Positions 47,501 through 59,311 of a stretch of 64,000 nucleotides of DNA are shown in pieces. This DNA comes from Stachybotrys elegans. Its lineage: Eukaryota > Ascomycota > Sordariomycetes > Hypocreales > Stachybotryaceae. Every line of letters begins with the position of its first letter. Within the stretch, counting starts at the first letter, position 1. Location of the stretch: assembly GCA_020746835.1 (NCBI GenBank), contig JAGPNK010000001.1, positions 744,001 through 808,000 of the forward strand, read 5' to 3'. The notes beneath the pieces were generated by a model. The model was given only the letters and a program-made list of their open reading frames with translations. It had not been told where the DNA came from and searched no databases. The position numbers and the translations under genes are program-made.

Positions 47501-49093
47501 GCTGCTAATTGATCTTCACTCTGCAGAAAACGAACGGCCAAAAATGATCCCTGCCCTATCTCCCCGTCCGAGGTTGCGTCGGCCCCCTCTCTCCCTTCCC
47601 CTCCCCTCCCACCACCCCTGCTCCTCTCCATCCTCCATCCCTCCCCTGGCTAGCGACAGGACTCGTCCCCGAGTGGTGATTGATGAGTTTCTGAATTCTT
47701 GAATCCCTCTGTTGCGACATGGCATGGCTCCCATGGCTGCCATGCCCCCCCTGGTCCCTTTTCTTGTTGACCCTACGGCTATCGCTGGGTTTCTTGCTCA
47801 ACAGAGAAATACGTACCAAAGGAGAAAAGGTCTGGACTTTACCGTCTCCATCTTGCTTGCTTACTTTTTACAGGCTGGAGACATTTGCTTCATGTACGGT
47901 AGGCTTGCATGCGCCTTGGTGCCTCCGACACCCCTCCCCCCTCCCACATCCCACGCCACGCCCACAACTCACCCGCCCACGCACGCACACACGCATAGCA
48001 CGTACTGGTACGCACAAGCACAAGCACACGCAGCACACACCCAAAACACCCCCGTCAATGAACCCGTCCATCCGATTTAAGTGTCTGCTCCTCCCGCTGC
48101 TTGGCTGGCCAGCTCAACTTCTGCTCCTCTTGTTATTATCCCGCCGTCGGCAGTCTCTCATCCAAAATAACAAGCGAACGGTCCTGCAAGTCTTTGTCCT
48201 TGCAACACGGCTTGCCATTTCCAGACAGGTTCGTACATGGTCTTGTCTCTCCCCTCTTCCAACGTCCCTCCTACTCATTCTATCTACACCCGGGGAACCT
48301 CAAAACTCCCATCCACTCTCTACCGGCCGCTTCTCCTTCAACCTCACTCGCATTTTATTTAGCTCCGCGACTGCGTTGACTGCTTTGGACGCACGCTAAT
48401 CCGCGTTCCCCCTTTAGTCCCCGCAAAACAGCCCAGTTTGAGGCCGGCGGATGACATCGCCCTCGTCCTTAATTAATCTCTCCTCCAATTAGGCGCCGAG
48501 TCTTGCTCTCCCACTAGTGGCCGCCGTCAAACTCAGGAATTGCCCCGTTAAGACCGGCTTCATCGGATTTGCTCCATTCGCGGTAGTAAGGGCACATCCG
48601 CGCCCGTTCAAATACACGACCAGGACCTTTACTTCGTTGGGCATCAGCGCGAAGAGGTTCGAGACCTTTCTCTCAAGTCCTTCGGCGCAAATACGCAACG
48701 GCCTTGCCACTCAGCACCAGCAACCCATAGCCAGTCAGCCAGATACCTTGGTTCTACGTCGTTGCATCGGCCAGAGAAACTGTACCACTTGCGCCCGCGC
48801 TCTCCGACCTTGCTTTTATGATGCTGTCAACGTAGTTCGTCCCACCGGCCGTCTCTATCATCAAATTTCGACAACCCCCACTGCCCTCTTCCGCCCTTCC
48901 GCTCCGCCACTCCGACCACCCAGCGACCACTCGCCGTCGTCGACTCGACAATTCCACTGCCTACTACTCCTTTCGAGCTGCAAGCTCTTGTACAAACGTC
49001 CTTTTCGACTTTGCACGCGCGTTAGGTGTGTAAGCACCTAACGTCGCCCCTCTAGCCAAGACGGCAACTTACGGTGAAGGCGATTCCCACGAC

Positions 49094-50314
49094 ATGGCTA
49101 TGGACGCTTTGAGGAACCTGGTCAACAATATACCAACTTGGCAGACTCGACTCAACGAACTCAGCAGCCAGATCGACCAACGGCAGGCCGAGCTGGCTGC
49201 TGTAGCCGCCGCTGAAGGCAAAAATCCCGAGACACGATCCCTTCGCAACCAGGGCTCGACTGAGTCGCTAAAGCCTAAGGACGATGGGCCCTTGCATGGC
49301 CCCCAGACTCTTGAGCTGGATGCTCTCCTAGATGCCAATGGCACTCTGGAAAAACAACCGGCCCCCCAGACAAAGCCATCAACACCACCTCAGGATCCGA
49401 CCCGCGCGCCAGGATCCGCGAGTCCCACGAGACTACATAAGCAAGGACGGGAAGCGCAGGCTGCTGCCGCGGCCGCGCACTCACGCGCCGCTGCCCAGGC
49501 CAAGAAGACCAAGCGGAGGTCTGCGTCCATGATTTCTGCCGAAGGCATCACCTCGGCATACCGCACGCGGAGCATGATAATCGTCTATTATGACAGCTAC
49601 GTCCAGGGTTTTTTTGATGACCTGGTTCGCTTCGTTGCGTCGAGCCGCAACCTCATGCGCAAAGCCAAAATGGCCGCCAAGGTGGCTCAGATCAAGCGCC
49701 TCGCGGAACTGGAGATGCCAGATGACGAGAACGGGGGAGAGGAAAAGGCCATGGACATGCTTCCCTCACTGCGTTACATGAGCACCAGACGCTTGGGACC
49801 TTCGAGGGTTCTGGGCGGACAGCCCGGCGGCAACGACCAACCTCAAGATGTCTATGACAAGCTCGATAGGGCCCTGGAGGCCGTGCAAGGAACGTGCGAG
49901 CACGGCGCGCACCAGTTTCTCCGGGACGCCGACTGCAACGAGGAGCTCAAGAAGATCCAGACGCGCATCGCTGAGGCGTTCGAGATGGCCAAGCAGGAAA
50001 TGGAGCGTGTCGAACGTGAAGAGCCCGAGCTGGCCAAGGAATCTGGCGATGCCGGCAAAATCCGCACTCGCAGACCCATAAGCATGCGCCGGGAGCTTTC
50101 CGCTAGCCAGAAGGAGGACCTGGCCTCGAGAGAGGTCTCAAAGATTGAGGTCATCAAGCCAGAGCCACCCAAGAACTCAGTTGTTGAGCGGACAAGCCGC
50201 ATCGAGGCTGACACCATGGAAGTTGACACGAGCCCCGAGATTGACCAGGAGCTACCTGTGCTCAACTATCGTTCCACGCGGCATATGAGAATGCGCGCTG
50301 CCCAAATGTCCTAG
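49094..50314 (+). CDS. Orphan fungal protein with coiled coils, function unknown
   Basis: A single exon encodes 406 residues; the start is ACGACATGG. The N-terminus (about 10-42) is a coiled coil (IPTWQTRLNELSSQIDQRQAEL). A Pro/Ala/Gln-rich disordered region precedes the most ordered block at about 157-209: YRTRSMIIVYYDSYVQGFF, then DDLVRFVASSRNLMRKAKMAAKVAQIKRLAELE. A second helical segment (about 255-320) contains YDKLDRALEAVQGTCEHGAH and a C-x10-C pair. Basic clusters (AQAKKTKRRSAS, IRTRRPISMRR) could be nuclear signals. I do not recognise a family. The long frame with strong third-position GC bias, plus ordered blocks, makes it a real gene. A nuclear or chromatin role is only a guess from the basic clusters. 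Confidence 0.82.
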   Translation: MAMDALRNLVNNIPTWQTRLNELSSQIDQRQAELAAVAAAEGKNPETRSLRNQGSTESLKPKDDGPLHGPQTLELDALLDANGTLEKQPAPQTKPSTPPQDPTRAPGSASPTRLHKQGREAQAAAAAAHSRAAAQAKKTKRRSASMISAEGITSAYRTRSMIIVYYDSYVQGFFDDLVRFVASSRNLMRKAKMAAKVAQIKRLAELEMPDDENGGEEKAMDMLPSLRYMSTRRLGPSRVLGGQPGGNDQPQDVYDKLDRALEAVQGTCEHGAHQFLRDADCNEELKKIQTRIAEAFEMAKQEMERVEREEPELAKESGDAGKIRTRRPISMRRELSASQKEDLASREVSKIEVIKPEPPKNSVVERTSRIEADTMEVDTSPEIDQELPVLNYRSTRHMRMRAAQMS

Positions 50315-51653
50315 ACGGTCCTCCGGAGGCAAAAAGAGTTGTTAGCAGCTCATCCACCCATTCCATTGCTGGCGTCTGGAAATATATGTGGCTAGGCACA
50401 TACGGCGTTGGTCTGTACGCGCGACTGACTGGAACATGGAGCAGATGACTGTTCTGGGCTGCTCTCCCATCCTGAGCCTGCATATCGTCGTGTGGCACGC
50501 GCCTTTTCCGAGACCTCAACTCGATTGTGTTTCACGGTTTCAGTCACTGCTCCTTCGCGACCTCTTCTGTTACAACTCTTTGACCACTCTCCGGCCGAGA
50601 TTCATTACTGGCAGGGCCAGGAAAAGAACAGAGAGAGAGAAAACAAAACAAAAAGCATCAAGTTTTGTGCAACGCGGATTTCTGAATATTTTTACTTCGG
50701 GATGGGATACCAAACAAATAATAACAAAAGAAACGAATTTAATGACGGTGGCGTCCACGGGCATTGATTCTTACGACGGACAACGGTGGGAGGACTGGAT
50801 ATTCATCTGCATGGCTGGCAGAGACCGCCCTACATAGCAATTCACCTATGACGATCGCGCATATCATGAAGCATGATTTTTCAAAGTTTCGGACAGACAC
50901 CTTCTATCAAAATGCGAGAGTGAATGCTGACGAGCATTGTATTGAGTCTACATGTAAACCTCTCACGTCAGACATGTTTGCGCGGATGCTCCATTCTCTT
51001 GGAGGCGTAATGTTGGTGTTTGCACTTGTATTGGGCTATTTGCATTTGGGCCATGTGGTGTGCGATATCGAGTCTCTTGCCTGTCGCTTATTCTGCTATC
51101 CTGCTGACCATTCCATCCATTCTGCACGGAAGGGCCTGGTCACGGGTGAGGAACCCCAATGTTTAGCGTCGTGGAAGAATGAGAAGACAATCTAGGCCCT
51201 GGTTCCAAAGACTTCTAAGTTGTATCTTCGCCAAGTCCTCGATGGACGTCGATGGAGCACGTGAATAGCCATGGGCGAGGTTGAGGTTGTGCCAATTAGT
51301 TACCACCGTAGTACAAAGGCAGGGCAGGTAAGGCAATGAAGGGTGCAGTGGGGGCTGGCTGGCATCTATCCACGTTACAGAGGCGCTAGAGGGGCCCAGA
51401 ATGACGTCCGGCCAGGCTCCCACCATTAAGATTCACCTCCTACCTTCACCATCACAGTGCGGTAACCTTATTGGAGACCCGGCACCGGCACCGGCCTCAA
51501 ACTCTACTTCTCTCCAACTACATCTAGGGTGACAGCTAGAGCTCTATCCCTCGACAACCCGACCCTCTTCACCCTCCGGATCCAAGATGACGACTGCCGT
51601 CCGCCTGCCCCATCGATAGCTGAGATCCACGAGCAGCGTCTACCCATCTCGCC
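50315..51653. other. Intergenic region upstream of VPS15
   Basis: 1.3 kb. It starts with the 3' UTR of the orphan gene. A 143-codon plus-strand frame (50764-51195) has no ATG-anchored domain and no recognisable similarity, so it was not called. The last ~250 bp is the VPS15 promoter and leader. Confidence 0.5.
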
Positions 51654-54600
51654 ATGGGCCAAGGCTTCTCGCTCGCGACGCCGTCGGCCGGCTCTGCGGG
51701 CATCGACATTGCCCAGCTGCGCGATGTCCAGTATGAGAAGAGCATCGGAAATGCGCGCTTCATGAAGAGTATTCGTGGTCGCCATGACAACGGTGTCGTC
51801 CTCGTCAAGGTTCTCGTCAAGCCGTACAGCGACGTGAAGCTCGAGCAGTACAAGAAGCAGATTATCGGTGAGGGCTTGAACAGGTCCATGATCCTGTGCC
51901 AGGGGCTGACCGAAAATTTGTAGAACAGCGCAAACTGCTCGCCAACGTTCCGAATGCGCTCGGCTTCCAGCGCGTCATCGAGACCGAGACCAACGGCTAC
52001 CTCGTCCGACAGTTCCTGTACAGTTCCCTCTACGACCGCCTGAGTACCCGGCCGTTCCTCGAGGATATTGAGAAGAAATGGCTGGCCTTCCAACTGCTTT
52101 GCGCGCTGAAGGATTGCCATGCCCAGGACATCTACCACGGCGACATCAAAGCCCAGAACGTTCTCGTCACGTCTTGGAACTGGCTCTACCTTACCGACTT
52201 CTCGTCCGCGTACAAGCCAGTCATGCTGCCCGATGACAACCCGGGTGACTTTTCTTACTTCTTTGACACGTCGGGCCGTCGAACTTGCTACATCGCCCCC
52301 GAGAGATTCTATGCCGCGAGCGAAGCGCCACCGGCCAAGCCCAAGATGACATGGGCCATGGACATCTTCAGCGCGGGCTGTGTCATTGCCCAGATGTTTC
52401 TCGAGTCGGAAATCTTCAGCCTCGCGCAGCTCTACAAGTATCGCCGTGGCGAGTATGACCCTATCATTACGCACCTGAGCGTCATATCCGACAAGGAGGT
52501 CCGCGACATGATATCTCACATGATCCAGCTTGACCCGGAGAAACGATACTCGGCGGAACAGTATCTCAAGTTCTGGGAAGGAAAAGTCTTTCCAAGCTAC
52601 TTCTATAATTTCTTGCATCAGTACATGTGGCTCATCACTGACCCTTCCTCTGGGAACAATCCTCTATCTGGGCCTCAGAGAAACCTTGGAGAATCTGACG
52701 AAAGAATCGACCGTGTCTTTTATGACTTTGACAAGATCTCCTACTTTCTCGGGTACCAGGCTGACAAGAGAACCGGTTCTCTTCAGGCACCCGCCACGGT
52801 CAAACTGGGACTCGGCCACTTCCCGGTGCGGCTCAGCATTCCCAACCACGAGCACTGTGTTTCCGCAGACCTGGAGCCTCCCGAGGATGACGGTACCTTG
52901 ATATTCCTTACGCTGATAGTTTCGTCTATGAGAACTACCGCCCGTGCATCGTCGAGGATCAGGGGCTGCGACATTCTGCTCGCATTCTCGGAGAGGCTGA
53001 CGGATGAAGCCAAGTTGGATAGGGTTCTGCCATATCTAATGACCCTTTTGCGCAAAGAAGAGTCCGACGTTGTCATCATGTCCGCTATCCGCACCATCAC
53101 GCAGCTCCTCCAGTTGGTTCGCATGGTCACTCCGATCAACTCCCACGTTCTGGTGGAATATGTCCTACCCCGAATGGAGATTGCTCTTACGTCCAAATCG
53201 AGAACTCCCAGTCCCCTTGTAAGGGCGACATACGCTTCCTGCCTCGGCAGCCTAGCCACGACGGCCCAGAGATTTCTCGAGATTGCTTCCAGTCTCCGGG
53301 CCGACGGTTCACTTCCCATCACTGATCCCGAAGTGGAACCAGGGGCAGACGCCGAGGCCAACTTTGAGAGCATCTTTGACAATGCTGGAAGGCAGCTTTT
53401 TGAGATACTCGAAAGCCATAGCAAGCAGCTGGCAGAAGACTCCGATACGCATGTTCGACGAGCATTTCTGGCGTCGGTGCCCGAGCTCTGCATGTTCTTC
53501 CAAGAGCACTCCAACGACATCCTGCTCACGCATCTCAACACCTACTTGAATGACCGGGACTGGACTCTCAAATGTGCCTTTTTCGAGACCATTGTTGGCA
53601 TTTCCACCTTCATCGGAAGCACCAGTCTTGAGGAGTTTATGCTGCCACTGATGATCCAAGCCCTGACAGATACGGAGGAGCACGTGGTCCACGCTGCCTT
53701 GCACGCGTTGGCACAGCTAGCTGGCCTCGGCCTCTTGTCCAGAACAACGCTTTGGGACCTGGTGGACATTGTGGGTAGATTCACCATGCACCCAAACATT
53801 TGGATCCGCGAGTCGGCGGCAGAGTTCCTGTCCATGTCCACGCGCTATCTGTCCCCAGCTGATATCCGGTGCATTCTAATGCCACTGCTGGTACCTTATC
53901 TCAAAATCGAAGTTCTGTCCGATTTCTCCCAACTCACGTTATTGGACACGTTGAAAAGGCCACTATCGCGCGCTGTATTCGATCAAGCTGTGGCCTGGGC
54001 TCTAAAGTCGGATCGGGGTATCTTCTGGAAGTCTCTGCAGCAGGTTCGGTCGTTGACGTTTGGATCGGCAAACTCTCTTACCTCTCAATCCTCGAAAGAC
54101 CTGACATCAAACTCGATGGGGCGTGTGGCTCGCAACGAAGAAGATGAACAGTGGCTGTCCAAGCTCAGGAACTTTGGCTTGAAGCCAGAGGACGAGCTCA
54201 AACTCCTCGCCCTGCGAGAATTTATCTGGCGCCTAAGTAAGATGAAGGCGCGGGACTCTTCCAGTGAGCCCGCGTCGCAAGCGGCGTTGATATCACTCAA
54301 GTCATTGGGCATCACACCGCATCTCATCTTTTTTAGCGATGCACCTCTCAAAAACCCACAGATTCCCGTGGAAACCCCTCCGCCACAAGGGAACTACACC
54401 ATCGCTGACGCTTTGCTTGACGCGTCGATGGCCATTGACGACTCAGTTGGCAGGAGAAGATTGGCCGCGTTGAACCTGCACAGGAACCGGGTTCAGAGCG
54501 TAGGCCCGCTACCCTCACGCGCGGGAGATCGACTAAACTCTCCCACAAGCCCCATCCGAGCAAGCTCTAGAGACTCTCGGAGAGCGTCATCCACATCACG

Positions 54601-56314
54601 GACCGCCGCTGGCGACGATATGTCGATTCACGAAGGCCCGTACGCCGCGAGGAGAGTCATACGACACCAATCGAGTGCGTTGAGCCTGCTCGACCGCAGG
54701 GACAGCAACAAGTCGGTACCGGAAACGGGCACGTCCGATGCCAATGCTTTTGGGGAGGTTGAAGGGCCGTTTGCGCAGGTATCATCCGAGAACACGCCTC
54801 TTGCACCACCAAGCACAACTGGCCCCCCTCAGCGGATGGTTCGACATACATATGATGGAAATGACCCCAGCATACAGAAGATGCTTGACAACATGTTTCT
54901 TGATGTTTTCCCTATCGATGTCCTCGAATTCGGCCCCATCGTGCAGCCGATATCGCGAAGCAGAAACCGGGGAATCAATGTCCAGCCAGGGGAGGAACAG
55001 TGGAAACCACAGGGCAATCTTGTTGCCACGTTTGGTGAGCATACGGGGCCCATAAACAGAGTTGTCGCATCTCCTGATCATCTGTTCTTCATCACCGGGG
55101 GCAACGACGGCACCGTCCGGGTGTGGGATTCAGCACGCTTGGAGCGAAACATTACACACCGATCGAGGCAAACGCACAAGCATGCCGAAGGCGCACGTGT
55201 AGTTGCTCTGTGTTTTGTCGAAAACTCGCACTGCTTTGTGAGCTGTGCAAGCGACGGCAGCGTCCATGTTGTCAAGGTCGACACGGTTTCCGCGGGCGGT
55301 GTTATTAGGTATGGCAAGCTCCGCCTCCTGAGGGAACACCAGCTACCAAAGGACGAGTTTGTCGTATGGTGTGAGCATTTCCGTCAGGAATCAAACTCTG
55401 TCCTGGTGATTGCCACCAGCCAGTCGAGGATTCTCGGCATTGACTTGAGAACAATGACCATACTGTACGTCCTCGAGAACCCTGTCCACCATGGCACTCC
55501 GACTTGTTTCTGTATCGATAAGAAACGAAACTGGCTATGCGTTGGCACATCTCATGGCGTAGTGGATCTCTGGGATCTGAGGTTCAAGATGAGGCTGAAG
55601 GGATGGTGCATCCCGGGCGAGGCCGCTATCCACCGGATCACCATTCATCCTACCAAGGGGCGTGGGAAATGGATTTGCATATCTGGGGGGACGGGCCAAG
55701 GGGAGGTGACGGTGTGGGATTTGGAGAAGTCAACCTGCCGTGAGATATACCGAACTGGCAACAGCAAGGAAGCTGCAAAAGTCTATGAAGCATGGGACGT
55801 GGACGACGACAAGCCGGAGCGCATTCTGGGCCGCTTTGCTACGAAACTCGAAAGCAGCGAGACGGCAAACGCTGACCGGGGAGTGCGGGCCATGATCATC
55901 GGAACTGGCACAGGGGATGACTCTAGAGAAGTTCGCCATGCCTTCATCGTCACCGGCGGCTCCGATAAGAGGCTGAGGTTCTGGGACATTGCGCGCACAG
56001 AGAACTCATGCATCTTTAGCGGACTCATGCCCGAGGATTCGAAGCCGACGTACACGGTGACCAACCCGACGGCGACTGTCACGCTCAACACGGAGCGGTT
56101 TCCCAAGCATGCGCCGTCGGCCTCCAACGCTCGGCCCGGCATCAAGTCGAGAACTACGAGTGGACGGCCTGCCCGGTCCACGGTCATCTCTCTCCAGCAG
56201 CAACAACTGCTGCAGTCACATCTGGATTCCATTCTCGACGTGGCACTATTGGAATATCCCTATGCCATGAGCGTGTCGGTAGACAGATCTGGCGTTGTGT
56301 TCGTCTTTCAGTAG
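51654..56314 (+). CDS. VPS15: Serine/threonine protein kinase Vps15 (PI3-kinase regulatory subunit)
   Basis: Exons 51654-51867 and 51924-56314 give 1534 residues. The N-terminus MGQGFSL is an N-myristoylation site, as in all Vps15. The kinase-like domain follows with HGDIKAQN (143-150) and the atypical DFS (from 163) in place of DFG, usual for this family. About 350-850 is an array of HEAT repeats (LDRVLPYLMTLLRKEESDVV, VVHAALHALAQLAGLGLL). A Ser-rich linker precedes C-terminal WD40 repeats from about residue 1100, for example GGNDGTVRVWDSARLERN and GGSDKRLRFWDIART. With Vps34 and Beclin-1/Vps30 it forms the PI3-kinase complexes of vacuolar sorting and autophagy on endosomes and phagophores. 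The single intron (56 bp) lies within the kinase N-lobe. Confidence 0.97.
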
Positions 56315-56767
56315 AATCGGAGAGAACGCGGACAGCATCTTGATCTGTCCGGACTAAACTCGGACGAAGACGACGTGTCGTTGATATGATAATAGTACAA
56401 TTTACAATGAATATATACCCTATATTTTGCATTCAAATCCGGCTCTTGGACATGGAAACAGTAGTTGTGATGTCTGATGAATGTTCCCCGAAATAATGGT
56501 TTATTGTGCAAGTTATGCACGAGGCTGGGATCCGCCATGAACAGTAGTGTGGCGCCCTCTCGTTGTGCAGTGTGGCTGAAGGTGGGAGAACGGCAAGTTA
56601 GCACACCCAAAATTTCCCACCCGCCATCAGCCTTGCACAACCACCAAAATCCCATTTCCAAACGTCGCCTTGCGAATCGTGCAGCGACCTTTTTGGCCCT
56701 ATATTCTTTTCCTTATTTCTTGGTGCAGCGCTCTTTCACGTCGAGGTAATCACAAACCCCCTTCACA
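56315..56767. other. Intergenic spacer VPS15 / LEA1
   Basis: 453 bp containing the VPS15 3' UTR and the LEA1 promoter. Nothing distinctive was seen. Confidence 0.5.
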
Positions 56768-57769
56768 ATGAGGCTATCGGCCGATCTCATCAAGGGTTCC
56801 CTCTCCTATCTCAACCCCATCAAGGAGCGAGAGCTCGACCTCCGAGGTGCGTTTTGAAAAGGGCAGATGCTACACTTTTGATCGTAGGGCAGAGTTGATC
56901 CAATTGTATTTGGCGGGTGAACAGGACACCGAATTACCGTGATTGAGAACTTGGGTGTCGCTGGAGTAAGTCGTCGTCTCCCCGGGGCGAGGAGAGAGAT
57001 GGTCTTGGCTAACCGGGCTTGGCCTGCGCAGCCTCACGATGCCTTCGACTTCACCGACAACGATATCCAGGTGCTGGGGAACTTCCCCCTGTCGCCGCGC
57101 ATAACGACGCTTCTGCTGGCGCGCAATCGCGTGGCAAGCATACAGTCTTCGCTGCCGACATCGATACCGAACCTGACGAACCTCGTCCTCGCGTCGAACA
57201 ACTTGGCAGAGCTGGCGGACATCGATGTGCTTGGGCAGTTCCCCCGCTTGACGCACCTCGTGCTGGCGGATAACCCGGTGGCAAAGAAGGAGGTGAGCCT
57301 ACCCCTCCCCCCACCCACGGTTCCCTGGAGCGACGCCGCAGGATTCTGACAGCAGGATACTAGAACTACCGATACTGGATTGTCTGGAGATGTCCCAGCG
57401 TGCGCTTTCTCGACTACGCAAAGGTTAAGGAAGCAGAGCGGGAGAGAGGTCGCGAGCTGTTTGGAACAGTTGAAGAGCCTACGCCGCTGGCGCTCGAGGT
57501 GAGAGAGCTTCGCGTGGACAAGCCCCGACGACGGAAAACTGACATGTTCGCAGATCATGGGCAAGAAGACCAAGACGATAAGCATGTCGACGAACGGCTC
57601 TGCACCGCCGTCCAAGCTCTCGAGGATAAAACTGACGGACAAGGAGAAGAAGATGCTGCAGGAGAAGATCAAGAAGGCGACAAGCCTGCAGGAGATTATC
57701 GCACTGGAAAAGGAGCTGAAGGAAGGCAGACTGCCGGCCGGGATTCAGTCGGACGCCATGGAGGAGTAG
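56768..57769 (+). CDS. LEA1: U2 small nuclear ribonucleoprotein A' (Lea1)
   Basis: Five exons, 56768-56846, 56925-56965, 57032-57292, 57364-57498 and 57554-57769, give 243 residues. The start MRLSADLIKGSLSYLNPIKERELDLRGHRITVIENLG is the classic U2A' N-terminus. Leucine-rich repeats follow (DFTDNDIQVLGNFPLSPRI, LLLARNRVASIQ, NLVLASNNLAEL, LTHLVLADNPVAKKENYR). The LRR cap YWIVWRCPSVRFLDYAKVK and a lysine-rich tail with a predicted helix close it. It binds U2B'' and stem-loop IV of U2 snRNA in the spliceosome. It is convergent with DPB3, with 181 bp between stop codons. Confidence 0.95.
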
Positions 57770-57950
57770 AGGGGGGCAAAGTCACGTTTGTTCTGTTGGC
57801 CCGTACATATCACAAAAAGTCGAGGGTTGGGGCTTATCAGTATACATCTCAAGAAGTCTGGACAATGATGGCAACTATTTTCATGTGATACCAAAGACGC
57901 TCTAAAAATCCAGGTGATGCTCTTCATCGTAGCAGGACAATACGGTGCTT

Positions 57951-58643
57951 CTAGCCCGTCATGGAGATGTCCTTGTCACGGTCTGAGCGGGCTGCCTGCC
58001 TCATCTCGAGCTCCAGCTGATCATTGGGGTCCTCGTCGAGGCGGGAGGAGTCGCCGTTGCCGGCAAAGGCTTTGGAGTTTCCGTTCTGCGTGGTGAGCGG
58101 AGCGTCGTCGGTGGTTTTCTCGCCGCGTAGACGGGCTTGGGTGGCAGTGGCGATGGCCTTGACCTTTTTCATGGGGACGGTCTTTGGGACAATGTCCTCA
58201 AGGAACTCAAGGTGGTCTTGGTGAGAGACGGCGTTGGCTGGGTGGCGTTAGGGGGTTTTTCAGGTAGAGTGAGGGTATGAGGACGACGTACCGACGTCCT
58301 TGTACTGGATATTGCGACGAGGCTTGCGCTCCAATTTGGTTTGGGTGTGTGCCTCGTCGGCGAGATGCTGGATGAAGAGCTCCTGGGAAGTGTCAGAACC
58401 ATTTTGGGTTGAGCATCATGTCAAGTGTAAACCCACGGCAGCGAGAGTAATGACAAAGACGGCATTGTTGGAGCACATGTTGACATCGGGGTCTTGTGCG
58501 ATAATCTTCTTCACCCGAGATACTGGATTGTGGTCAGCGGCCGGAGGCGAGAAGTGTAGGTTTGGGGGGTTTTCCTTACGTGGTAGTTGGTTTTGGCCTG
58601 TGGGCTCCTTCCGAGGAGGGATAGCTGAGGTATTGTAAGGCAT
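57951..58643 (-). CDS. DPB3: DNA polymerase epsilon subunit C, histone-fold protein (Dpb3)
   Basis: Four minus-strand exons, 58580-58643, 58437-58522, 58292-58382 and 57951-58237, give 175 residues. After a short Pro-rich lead, a CBF/NF-YC-type histone fold occupies about residues 22-100: LPLSRVKKIIAQDPDVNMCS, then NNAVFVITLAAELFIQHLADEAH, then RRNIQYKDVANAVSHQDHLEFLEDIVP. The tail is acidic and disordered. Dpb3 pairs with Dpb4 as an accessory dimer of replicative polymerase epsilon. The related CHRAC15/ISWI-associated subunit has the same fold, so a remodeller role is the main alternative. Splice restoration of LPLSRVKK supports exon 1. Confidence 0.88.
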
Positions 58644-59307
58644 GGTGACGGAGTGGATGAGAGATGTGAGTGAAGAGTCAAGAGAGATGGCTCTCGGAGG
58701 CCAGGGGATGATGATGAGGAGGAAGCTGGAGGGTGAGAGGAAGGTGTAAATTTATGCGGCTGTAAGTTGAAGGGTCAGCAACAGAGTTTGGTATTCCATG
58801 GTTATGCTCACATACTTTTCAGTCACAATGACTATAGATTCCTTATGACGGGAGTTTCGTATCAGCACTGCTCTTTTTTGGGCTGTGAGGCAATGATTGC
58901 AATCGTATTGTAGTGATGTTTGAATGGAAATGCGACCAACGACAACTAAAGGTGAGACGCGAGCCGCCTAATTGGTAGACGCGTCCAGTGTTCTTTCCGT
59001 ATGTAGGTAGGTAGTATGTAGGTGAAGTCCACTGTGGCTGGGGCGGTCTGCCACGCCACAGTGACGACAACACCGCACTGGGAGCTTATCGGCCAGCAAG
59101 TAGGTCCCCTAAAACGGCACCTCCTAGGAAGGTACGGAGCACCTACTTCATCAGCAGCCTCATCGTCGCTTTCTCGATTCTACCACTACGAGCCGCAAAT
59201 CTTGATCCGATCCACGCATTCTCCCATCACCAGCATTCGTCCCTATCTTCCCGGACGTGCGACCTGGGAGCTGACGTCCTAGCGACCATGATTGGCCGTC
59301 TCGAACC
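58644..59307. promoter_or_regulatory. Divergent promoter DPB3 / CLC channel
   Basis: 664 bp between divergent starts. Contains TAGGTAGGTAGTA at 59004-59016, GGTACGGAGCACC at 59131-59143, and an upstream ORF at 59288. The last ~150 bp is CT-rich leader. Confidence 0.45.
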
Positions 59308-59311
59308 ATGA
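59288..59311 (+). promoter_or_regulatory. Seven-codon upstream ORF overlapping the CLC start codon
   Basis: ATG at 59288 in good context (CGACCATGA) encodes MIGRLEP and stops at TGA 59309-59311. The stop overlaps the main ATG (59308-59310) as ATGA. If the mRNA 5' end lies upstream, ribosomes translating the uORF would end exactly on the main start. That would allow leaky scanning or termination-reinitiation control. Confidence 0.5.

Larger units (their letters stand above)
41564..49093. other. 7.5-kb gene desert
   Basis: The longest stretch of the window without a gene I can support. Frames up to 226 codons exist but begin mostly at non-ATG codons, shift strand often and lack domains, splice logic or coding bias. 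There is a CCAA/CCAG simple repeat at 42711-42742. Perfect hairpins lie at 44071-44091 and 44530-44551. A TAGGTAGGTA motif is at 46544 and an ACAC-rich tract at about 47966-48040. From ~47.4 kb the plus strand becomes pyrimidine-rich, which fits a long leader or promoter of the gene at 49094. There are no recognisable transposon proteins, terminal repeats or obvious C-to-T (RIP) decay. A long non-coding RNA or regulatory region cannot be excluded. Confidence 0.55.

Noticed and set aside
47719..48399. 226-aa plus-strand frame upstream of the orphan gene
   Set aside because: Leu/Pro/Thr/His low complexity arises from pyrimidine-rich and ACAC-rich leader DNA. No domain, and it is separated from the next gene by many stops.
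50764..51195. 143-aa plus-strand frame between the orphan gene and VPS15
   Set aside because: Begins at a non-ATG codon. It has one hydrophobic stretch but no recognisable similarity or coding bias.
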